DNA of 37,474 bases from Symsagittifera roscoffensis (lineage: Eukaryota > Xenacoelomorpha > Acoela > Convolutidae): positions 1-37,474 of the forward strand of contig NW_026971234.1 in assembly GCF_963678635.1 (NCBI RefSeq), written 5' to 3'. Every line of letters starts with the position of its first letter. Within the stretch, counting starts at the first letter, position 1. The notes beneath the pieces are model-generated. The model had not been told where the DNA came from. It worked only from the letters and a program-made list of their open reading frames with translations, and made no database searches. Positions 11,401 to 18,851 of the stretch are shown here, piece after piece. A program made the position numbers and the translations under genes.

Positions 11401-14400
11401 ATACAATAGGAATAGAAACTACTCCTATAATCGAAATAGAAGTTATTCAAACAACCGAAACCAGAATTACCCGAACAATCAATCAAGGAATAACTCATAT
11501 AATAGATCGAACTATAATAGACAAAACAATAATTACCAAAACAGATCGCGAAATAACTCACAAAATCGACACTCAAGTTATAATAATCGTTATAGAAATT
11601 ATTCCCAATCACCACACCGGAATAATAATCACTATAATAACTCTAATAATCGTCATAGAAGCAGTACACCTAAACATCAAAGACAAATCAATCAAGTACA
11701 AGCTAACCCAGAAACAACATCAGACCCCCCAGGTATTGATGACACAGTTACTGATACGTTACAACTCAATCAAATAAATTGTACATCATCAGATTCAGAA
11801 AGTGATACAGAAAACACTCTTTCTATCAATATGATAAAAGTCGAAAATGACTATGAATCTGTCATATATGAACAACCTTTTCCATCACACATATATGAAA
11901 ATCAATCAGAATTTCTTCAAAATTATTACACTACACCCATAAATTCCACACCAACAACGCAAGAAACAAACGAGATTAACACTACAGATCAAACCAATAA
12001 AAATACCAAAACAAAATGCTTGAATACAAACCACATTTATCAAAATATACAAAAAGAACAACCCAAAGAAAAAATCTGGACAATACCATTTCTCTTAGAA
12101 AGCCCAAGAAACAAAGAATTTCAACCACCAGACCTTGAAATAGATTTTTTAATTGATTCAGGAGCAGAATCAAACATAATAAACATTCCCACATGGAATG
12201 AAATAAAAACCTTACACCCAAAGCTAACACCTCTTGAAACCTCCAGTAAGCTAGCAACAGCACAAGGATCAACATTGATAAACTACGGAAAAATCCAATT
12301 ATTTCTCCTCCCTACCAGAACAATGGAGCAAAGTAAAATTCTAAATAAGCCATTTAAACAAATATTCCATATCACTGATATTAAATATAATATCATTGGA
12401 ATACCATTTATTTCGAAGTATATACCAACAATTAACATCCTAAATAGTAAAATATTAATCAAAGATAAATATACAAAAACAAAAGAAACATCCTTAACAT
12501 TTTTTCAAAGATTAAATAAACAACCACCATTCTTTTCAAAATTCTATCCGATATTTAACCAACAAAGAAAACACCTGAAACCACTATCAGGAAACATCTA
12601 TAATTTTTCAATCAAACAAGTTCACCAATATGATAAAGAACAAAACAAACAAAAATTTTATATGTCAGATTTTGAATTCAAACCTATTCATAAATTTTTC
12701 AAAATCACAATCTCTTCAATAAAATATTTGAAAAATTCGAATTCAGATATTATTTCCTTACATGTTTATAACAACACACCTTACCAAGTAACATTACCTT
12801 TAGGACTTTTAGGATATTGTGAAACCAACGCTACAATATCACCAATACACGAAAAAGCCTATCGCGTAAATAATATACTCCAATTACTAGATATTTGCCA
12901 ATCTACAATTCTTAATGAAGAATTATCTATAAATAAAATAATAAGTAACGAAAACAGAAATACGGATTATTTCACAAAAACTCCATATTTCAAACCTACA
13001 TTCAACATAAGTAACTACACAGAGGACCAACAGAAATTTTTAACAATGTTTAATTTCCAACATTCACAAATAACACAAGACGAATTCGAAAAGTTAGCCA
13101 AACAGCTAATTGAATATTCATCAGTCTATGCAACATCAAAATTCGATGTTGGAAAAATCAGTTCATCACTACATCTCCCATTAAAACCAGACGCAGTTTT
13201 CAAAAAACAGAGAGCAAGTAAAGTACCAATTCACTTACATGATAAAGTAAACAGATTACTCGATATTTTAGAACAGTACAATATTATATCACCAGTTAAT
13301 AAAGAAGAACAACCAAAAGGCAACACATTCATCAACCCCGTTATCATTCTAGCTAAAGGAGAATCATTAAAAATCGTTCTCGACGCTAGATACCTCAATT
13401 CACTCATAGATGAATCAAAATGCAATTGGCCCATCGAACCAATACAAGTTATTTTAACAAAAATAAACGGCAAATACTTCACAACCGCCGATATGAATAG
13501 TGCATACAATCAAATGCCACTAGATGAACAATCACGACGTTTAACACAATTTGTTATCGGAAACCAACAATATGAATTTAACCGCTTATTCTATGGAATA
13601 TCCATAGGACCAGCAGCATTTTCAGCTTTTATGAGCAAAATTTTTAGACCACTAATACTCAAGAAAAACGCAATCACCTATCTAGACGATGTTTTTATGC
13701 AATCACAAACAAAAGACGAAATGTTCAAAGTTTTAGAAAAATATCACCAAATACTTCAGAACGAAAATCTGAAGGCCGCCCCCGATAAATCACACTTCTT
13801 TTTGACAAGAGTTAAATTCTTAGGACATAATATAGAAAGAAAAACAATCACTCCATTGAAATCACGCATTGACGCTATTCAAAAACTTCAACCACCAACA
13901 AATAAAAAGAAAATCCAAGAATTTCTTGGAATGTTAAACTTTTTAAGTAAATATGTTTATAAAATGCAATTATATCTACGACCATTTTACAACATCCTTA
14001 GACAACAAAATAATTTTGAATGGAATACAGAACATCAAGCACGATTCGAAGAAATAAAGAAACTTTTAACTGAACAAATTTCAAACACAATTCCAGACCC
14101 TGATCAACCATTTTATGCAATGTGCGATGCTTCGAACTTTGGCATCGGTGCAGCACTATTACAATCACATAATGGTACAAATAAAATGAACCTCATATCA
14201 GCAAATTCTCGATTATTCACTCAAGCAGAACTACGACTCTCAACTCTAATGAGAGAATGTACAGCCATAATATATACACTGACAGAATATGAATTTCTGA
14301 TACTTGGATCAAAACATCCAACAGTTCTATTCACAGACCATAAACCAATCATCTTTCTCTTTACACAAAAATCTAACCCAAACCACCGAGTTTACAGATT

Positions 14401-15304
14401 TCAACTAATTCTAATGAAATTTCCAAACTTACATATAGTTTGGACTGCAGGAAAAAATCTTGCATTACCAGACACCTTAAGTCGAAATACACCACCTGAA
14501 TTACTTACACGAAAAACAACAGTTGAAATACCCAAAAACATAAAATTCTACCTTGCAGAAAACGAAACATCACCCCGATTAGAATGCAAATATGCATTTA
14601 AAACTGATATTGAACAATCACAAATAAATAATTTACAACATTTCCCACTTTATTTAGATTGTCAAAATAATCATTATGAAGTTGATTTACTTGGAACATC
14701 AACTTTCAAACCAATCCCATATTCTCAATGGATAAAAAATAACACCCAACAAAAACGAACAAAACAACACCCGCCTAAGAAAGACCATTTTCCACTAATT
14801 GAAAAAGAAGATTTAACTGATAAAATAAATTTATCAGGACCACAAACAAATGATTCAAAATACACAATAAATCAAGTTTTTGACCTTCACGACCCACTTG
14901 ATACAATACCTTTATCTAAATTCGAAATTGAAAACATTTTTCTCCCTCCAACAGAAACAATTACAATTTCAACACTAAAACAATACCAGAATCTTGACCC
15001 AATAATTCGACAACTAAAATCATGGCACAAATATAAAACTAAACCTAACAAAGCAGATTCAACCATACTAGGCAACAAGACACTCCTCCGATATTTTCGC
15101 AAATTTAATTACACAACAATTAATGAAACTACAGACCTTTTAGAATACAACTTAAACGAATCCATAGTCCCCTGTCTTCCTTTAAGTATGATTCTCATCG
15201 CTTTTAATATTTCACATACACAAAATATTAAAGGACACTCTGGATCAGAAAAAACATATTCAAATTTTATACAAAATTTTTACTTCCCAAATGCACCAAT
15301 CTAG
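8471..15304 (+). CDS. gag-pol: Gag-Pol polyprotein (Gag, protease, RT, RNase H, start of integrase), ends at a UAG
   Basis: A single 2277-residue frame with no gag-pol frameshift. Residues 1-220 look folded and helical; 270-590 are Q/N/P-rich; about 600-790 match a Ty3-type capsid; a CCHC knuckle lies at 842-855 (CNYCRRYGHSISEC); 860-1075 is an S/R/N/Y-rich tract. The aspartic protease has DSG at 1229-1231. RT spans about 1580-1800 with YLDD at 1737-1740; RNase H follows with its first aspartate at 1886 (CDASNFGIG). The integrase zinc domain begins with H2249 and H2256. The frame then meets UAG at 15302-15304, before the CxxC half of that zinc domain. Gag before the protease is about 1200 residues, very long for the family. 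The start is the only good ATG, and it overlaps ORF1. Polymerase functions are clear; activity is lost or depends on readthrough because of the UAG. Confidence 0.93.
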   Translation: MSSTHTPGEETPDDDEIFPFIVDADTDRGQHIFCQNLLVNLFEPGISPCKTEFPDVKIKRQIIDHYLKDICNITQQYGIYSIEFTSPNHNNRKYTIQTDDLDLEFSKVFSEYIKSIQYHNSQRANSIFTNEVFAIIYSYISILENEIPITNVSPTETSKHLRVRHEITLLSSYLNIIKENFTKDDVSQHTKHDLQKILAWFIIDYFTHNIDLIAQARKNFRPQNSNDDTAITEQSDYVWDPEWSHPAFISFPQSISSQAISTISYIRDYVKVIPLTIDATPLNYNTFLPDTQNNSLNSTVIHNENLNGTRNLTQQDIQTPSHFINEEIVHTTTTQQSISPIRPNLTTPRNTNPSQTQVTLQSTVKPSVAPKYSHMDYQTYRPMTIPSKTRKTFTRNNFADHNYNYTHPSKTNYQPQRNFNQYTKPRNWDNPTAQYNSKNFQPNPPQDRSENYPFFQQNKNKKQTSYQMDYLSSDDDFLQPDIFAQNTQEYRRQGIQKTCTNHRNFSPQTIDAQHQQPIQQQNPINTQSFQPIQQQNPMTAHSYQPSQMQNEIPLPYYLQQHEITRNQLSNFSQMPNAAESLQMTMNPYLMGGSSITSNKPLMVFTGTDPEYSVEDYLNAVTANLILNIGPEPINTPLHQNWIHRRTALIQTTLDGAAQKWFSVLPLEIKSNWKRFTQEFSKMFDSERNKQQQRVLCNEIRRLPNETIKQIAVRIETLVRKAYSLNTHDYKNTKMTEILMMTLTPQLRKIAIKKRASHPSSIREPDLDFRKLVDKLEQAEITMKLEETENLKLQYVNRIETTPTNINNIQESETDLVEKITEILNIYEKNPNFKGKPSFKKWCNYCRRYGHSISECRQKQQDSQNKPQKYKEPNKSFYQYMKKDQNLPNKNVYSNNSSGKPLPNNTSYTRNQSPYNSSYRGRSPERRNTNNSSQNHYNRPNSRNNYSRSNSNTQRFVSRSNSQPRNNYYPNNQSRNSSYNRNRNYSYNRNRSYSNNRNQNYPNNQSRNNSYNRSNYNRQNNNYQNRSRNNSQNRHSSYNNRYRNYSQSPHRNNNHYNNSNNRHRSSTPKHQRQINQVQANPETTSDPPGIDDTVTDTLQLNQINCTSSDSESDTENTLSINMIKVENDYESVIYEQPFPSHIYENQSEFLQNYYTTPINSTPTTQETNEINTTDQTNKNTKTKCLNTNHIYQNIQKEQPKEKIWTIPFLLESPRNKEFQPPDLEIDFLIDSGAESNIINIPTWNEIKTLHPKLTPLETSSKLATAQGSTLINYGKIQLFLLPTRTMEQSKILNKPFKQIFHITDIKYNIIGIPFISKYIPTINILNSKILIKDKYTKTKETSLTFFQRLNKQPPFFSKFYPIFNQQRKHLKPLSGNIYNFSIKQVHQYDKEQNKQKFYMSDFEFKPIHKFFKITISSIKYLKNSNSDIISLHVYNNTPYQVTLPLGLLGYCETNATISPIHEKAYRVNNILQLLDICQSTILNEELSINKIISNENRNTDYFTKTPYFKPTFNISNYTEDQQKFLTMFNFQHSQITQDEFEKLAKQLIEYSSVYATSKFDVGKISSSLHLPLKPDAVFKKQRASKVPIHLHDKVNRLLDILEQYNIISPVNKEEQPKGNTFINPVIILAKGESLKIVLDARYLNSLIDESKCNWPIEPIQVILTKINGKYFTTADMNSAYNQMPLDEQSRRLTQFVIGNQQYEFNRLFYGISIGPAAFSAFMSKIFRPLILKKNAITYLDDVFMQSQTKDEMFKVLEKYHQILQNENLKAAPDKSHFFLTRVKFLGHNIERKTITPLKSRIDAIQKLQPPTNKKKIQEFLGMLNFLSKYVYKMQLYLRPFYNILRQQNNFEWNTEHQARFEEIKKLLTEQISNTIPDPDQPFYAMCDASNFGIGAALLQSHNGTNKMNLISANSRLFTQAELRLSTLMRECTAIIYTLTEYEFLILGSKHPTVLFTDHKPIIFLFTQKSNPNHRVYRFQLILMKFPNLHIVWTAGKNLALPDTLSRNTPPELLTRKTTVEIPKNIKFYLAENETSPRLECKYAFKTDIEQSQINNLQHFPLYLDCQNNHYEVDLLGTSTFKPIPYSQWIKNNTQQKRTKQHPPKKDHFPLIEKEDLTDKINLSGPQTNDSKYTINQVFDLHDPLDTIPLSKFEIENIFLPPTETITISTLKQYQNLDPIIRQLKSWHKYKTKPNKADSTILGNKTLLRYFRKFNYTTINETTDLLEYNLNESIVPCLPLSMILIAFNISHTQNIKGHSGSEKTYSNFIQNFYFPNAPI

Positions 15305-16693
15305 ATAAAAGTACTATGCAATGATTGTATAATATGTCAGCTAAATAAACCTTACCCAAATCAAAAACAAATAGCACAAAAACAAGATTTTAAAGGACAA
15401 AGTTTGTACTTTAATCATCGTATCTCATTTGATACTAAAGGACCAATTTCACCCTCATCAGAAGGAAACTCCTACATTATGGTAATTGTTGACGCATTTA
15501 CACATTATGTAGCACTTAACCCAGTACCACATTGTAACGCTTATTACGCTTACACAACACTCTATGAACACTGGATAGCAAAATTCGGACTACCAGAAAT
15601 TTTAGTTACAGACAATGGTACAGAATTCATAAATAATGAAATAATAACACTATGTCATTTATACAACATTAAACACAAACCACGTACATCTCATGCACCT
15701 TGGACAAACGGCTTAGTCGAAGGTATGAACCGTTCACTACAAGAATATCTTAGATGTATCATCAACGGAAATGATACAAAATATACCGAATGGTCAGCAG
15801 ATGTAAAATTATTTCCCTTAGCATATAATTCACAAATTACGACAACACTAGGAATGTCACCATACGAAATGGTTTTTAACCAAAAGCCACGCAAACCAAT
15901 AATGTTTACAGCAAATTCCCATAAAAACGCACAAGGTTATTGTAAACCAAATAAAGATTCAATTTGTTATAACCTACCTTTACATACACACGATGAAGAT
16001 CATTTTCATCACCCACAAATTCTTAAATTAGCCTCCGGTACACACACCGAATGGATTTTAAATAGAGATAAGAAACACAATGAAATTTACCAAAAAATAA
16101 CGAAAAAGTTATTACAAAGACAAAACATAAATGAACAAATCAATTCACGTTTTACACCAGCTTCCGATTTAAAAATTGGAACATTTGTTTTAATACCTAA
16201 TTTTAATACTCAAAAAGGAATTTCTAAAAAATTACAACCCCTTCGAAAAGGACCATACCAAATAATTGCAAAACCCACTGATGTCACATATAAAATTACA
16301 GACTCAAACAAAAAAGAAATCGTTCAACATCGAAACAACCTATTACCTTATTACCCAAAAGAATACGCACTCCGCGAATTAACCCAATTATATTCTTTCA
16401 CAGGATTAAAAATCATTCAAAATGAACCACATCTGAAAAACACAGAACAAAATGATAACCCCACCGAAAATCAAAACACAAAACCAATCGCCACCAAAAA
16501 CAATACACAAAACCATAAAGAATCCCCAAAACAAAGAAAAAATAGAAAAATGACAGAACAAATAATACCCCAAGAAGAAATAGACAAATCTGAACATAGA
16601 AAAACAACAAGACTCCGAAATCAACCACGTAAAAACTACAAAATGTTCATCCCCCAATCTAAAATATTAAAGAAAGTAGAATTTAAAAAGTAA
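15305..16693 (+). pseudogene. Integrase remainder of Gag-Pol, in frame after the UAG
   Basis: The same frame continues after the stop. CxxC of the zinc domain is at 15317-15328. The catalytic triad is intact: D at 15431, D at 15611 (TDNGTEF) and E at 15719 (GLVEGMNRS), with exactly 35 residues between the last two, a D,D-35-E core. A GPY/F-type module follows at 16250-16258 (RKGPYQII) and a basic, Q/N-rich tail ends at TAA 16691. There is no ATG at its head (the first long-frame start would be TTG at 15404), so it is not an independent gene but the cut-off end of Gag-Pol. One nonsense change appears to be the only lesion. Alternatives are suppressed termination, or a base error in the assembly. 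Confidence 0.88.
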
Positions 16694-17293
16694 TTTTAAG
16701 ATTTCATACTTCACAATCTTGAAACCTCCGTAACATTTTTCATTTCAATTTTTCAAAATAACATGCTCACAAGTACGCAATAATTCTAGTTCAAAATAGA
16801 CCAATAGGATTCATCCAATCCGCCACTTTCTCTAACTCAAACTAAGATCAATTAGACGAATAATCTAGAACTCCAGGCACATCTCTAACTATAACTTTAC
16901 AACCTCCAGGTCAAAAATAAGCAAATCACTCCAACTTGACAGCTAAAATAAATATCACCATAATACCGTACCCCTCCCTTATCTAATAACCCAAAGATCA
17001 ACAATATTTCCCCAACTCAGACCACGAATACCCCCAAAACAAATTTGATAACTTAGCCTAAAGTAACAAAATGAAGATTTTAATTAGCCTAAAGTATAAA
17101 AATCTCACCATACCCCGGATCATTTGACAAACAAAAATAAAGAAAAAGACGACCTCCCAGTCACCATGAAGATTGCCCCCAACAATTTTTTACAAAACTC
17201 AACCCACTTGTCAAAAAACTAATAAATAATTCGACCACACTAGAAAATCGCCTCAAACAGCAAAAAATATTCGACCAAGAGATCATTTCTTAA
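16694..17293 (+). other. Intergenic gap of the element
   Basis: Six hundred A/C-rich bases with stops in all frames. It contains a short direct repeat, tagcctaaagta, near 17055 and 17088, each beside a gaagattt-like motif. It could hold a subgenomic promoter or splice acceptor for the downstream genes; none was identified with confidence. Confidence 0.5.
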
Positions 17294-17524
17294 ATGCTCT
17301 TCTCTCAAACAGTTGCTCAAATATTTATAAATTTTAAACATTTTTTTTCAATACTTGAAGCCTTTATAATATTTCTTTTTGATATCCTTGAATATTTTCT
17401 AATAATCCTAATCATTTTTTGTAACATTTTTTTAATTTTCTACACTATACTCGAACTATTCCTCCAACTTTCCAAAACCCTTGAATATATCCACAGGTAC
17501 GATTTTAACAACTTGTCTAAATGA
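17294..17524 (+). CDS. Small hydrophobic membrane protein (76 residues)
   Basis: Starts at an ATG right after an in-frame TAA. Residues 16-58 are almost wholly hydrophobic (F, I, L), enough for one or two membrane spans, followed by a short polar tail. No family was recognised; size and makeup resemble small hydrophobic proteins or viroporins of enveloped viruses, by analogy only. Its stop codon overlaps the next ORF's start as ATGA (17521-17524). Phenylalanine- and isoleucine-rich peptides arise easily in AT-rich DNA, but here the surrounding element is A/C-rich and this patch switches to T-rich, which suggests selection for hydrophobic codons. Confidence 0.5.
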   Translation: MLFSQTVAQIFINFKHFFSILEAFIIFLFDILEYFLIILIIFCNIFLIFYTILELFLQLSKTLEYIHRYDFNNLSK

Positions 17525-17709
17525 TACGAACAATTTTCAGTAGAACTGATATTTTTTTATTGTTTGTAATTTTCATAACATTCTTATCATCCCTCATTTT
17601 GACAATATGTAAATGTATAAAGAAAGCAATCTTCACATTTGCCCTAGCAACAATCCTTCTAATTCTTTTTTTGGAAGAATATTATAATAAACACAAAATT
17701 TCTCACTAA
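17521..17709 (+). CDS. Small two-span membrane protein (62 residues)
   Basis: Starts within the ATGA that ends the previous ORF, so translation is probably coupled. Predicted spans are residues 11-30 and 36-51, separated by a short basic, cysteine-containing turn (CKCIKK) and followed by a charged tail. No family was recognised. It could be a viroporin-like accessory protein of the element. Eight bases lie between its stop and the next, ATG-less frame. A splice-acceptor-like caattttcag ends at 17538, inside this ORF. Confidence 0.5.
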   Translation: MIRTIFSRTDIFLLFVIFITFLSSLILTICKCIKKAIFTFALATILLILFLEEYYNKHKISH

Positions 17710-17717
17710 AGTAATAA

Positions 17718-18851
17718 TTCAAAAAACTATCAAAAATTGCTACCCAACAGTCACAAAGTCAGTCTTCACCGACATCATCCCAAGATAACCAAACACCACC
17801 TTCAATTACTCAAAATCCTCAAACATCTACACGAATTTCTTTTCAAGACAATCCATACACTTTTGAAGAACGACATGCTCGTTTATCAGAACCACTAGAA
17901 CCAGTTCAACGAAGAGCACCTTTAAGCGAACCAACATATAACCTATACCCAACACTACCACAAGAACTAAATAGAATAAGAAATTCTAGTCAAAACCAAA
18001 ATACAGTCGAAATAAATAGACAAATTATACATCCTCGACGAAACAGAAATCTTCAAACTCCCCGAGTTCATTTTGATATACCTCAATCCCCATCACAAAA
18101 CACTCCAGAAAACCCCATTGGTATATTACCAGAAACCCCTACGCTTCTTTCACAACGTAGCACCTCAAGCCTACCATCAGATTACTTAGGTTCAACACCA
18201 ACATCTGAGCAAATACGTGAAAATCCTTTCAACCCCACAAACCAAACATCACGACTTCCATATTGGACTACACATTCATTTACACAAGGTGAACCAAATT
18301 TAGTCAATGACCCCATAGATATTTCTACGGATACAACAACATCCTCATCACTACCAGAAACATTATCACTACCATCAACACCATCAATAAGCCAGTTTTC
18401 ACCACCACCCTTTAACTTAAATTTTCCAAATAATCTCGACGCCAGATATCGAGAACAATCATCAATAAATATTCCTTTAAGACTAGATTGGAATACATTT
18501 ACAGCACCTCCACCACTATTTGGACAACATCAAGAAAGTAACCGCCTTCATAACTGGGCACTTAATAGATTACAATATCGCCAAGATATTCACAACGATA
18601 TCCGTGATCACAATATTCAAATACTCCAACAAAACAGTTTACAATTAAAGTTTGAAATCACAGTTAAGTTAAATAATATTACCCAACATCCCTACCCATT
18701 AAATCCACCTAACATAACAGCTCAATCACTACCACCACCGTCTATAACTACTGAAGTAATATACAAATACGACAGATATACCAAAAACACAATTGGCTAC
18801 ATTACATTTTATAATCCATACTCAGGATTATCATGCACATGTATATTCTAA
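17718..18851 (+). CDS. ATG-less 376-codon ORF, P/S/T/Q-rich protein with C-terminal coil, unknown
   Basis: A frame bounded by TAA at 17712/17715 and TAA at 18849, with no in-frame ATG. Codons 1-240 encode a proline-, serine-, threonine- and glutamine-rich, probably disordered chain. Codons about 284-311 look like a helix or coiled coil (RLQYRQDIHNDIRD...), followed by a beta-like C-terminus ending CTCIF. It overlaps the glycoprotein ORF by 19 bases. Possible starts are a near-cognate codon, reinitiation from the ORF ending at 17709, or joining to an upstream exon at an acceptor such as acccaacag near 17750. No family was recognised. A disordered chain with a late coil recalls viral phosphoproteins or tegument-type proteins, but this is only a resemblance. 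A frame this long without stops in A/C-rich DNA is less surprising than usual, yet the codon pattern matches the neighbours. Confidence 0.6.
   Translation, partial: FKKLSKIATQQSQSQSSPTSSQDNQTPPSITQNPQTSTRISFQDNPYTFEERHARLSEPLEPVQRRAPLSEPTYNLYPTLPQELNRIRNSSQNQNTVEINRQIIHPRRNRNLQTPRVHFDIPQSPSQNTPENPIGILPETPTLLSQRSTSSLPSDYLGSTPTSEQIRENPFNPTNQTSRLPYWTTHSFTQGEPNLVNDPIDISTDTTTSSSLPETLSLPSTPSISQFSPPPFNLNFPNNLDARYREQSSINIPLRLDWNTFTAPPPLFGQHQESNRLHNWALNRLQYRQDIHNDIRDHNIQILQQNSLQLKFEITVKLNNITQHPYPLNPPNITAQSLPPPSITTEVIYKYDRYTKNTIGYITFYNPYSGLSCTCIF

Noticed and set aside
11139-11777. Plus-strand 212-codon frame within gag
   Set aside because: It is a shadow of the low-complexity S/R/N/Y part of Gag; its isoleucine/threonine repeats simply mirror those codons.
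15404-16693. Integrase as a separate ATG-started gene
   Set aside because: Position 15404 is TTG, and the frame is continuous with Gag-Pol except for one UAG.
17521-17718. Programmed -1 frameshift joining the 62-residue ORF to the ATG-less ORF
   Set aside because: The downstream frame has stops at 17712 and 17715, beyond the upstream ORF's own stop at 17709, so no shift point can join them.
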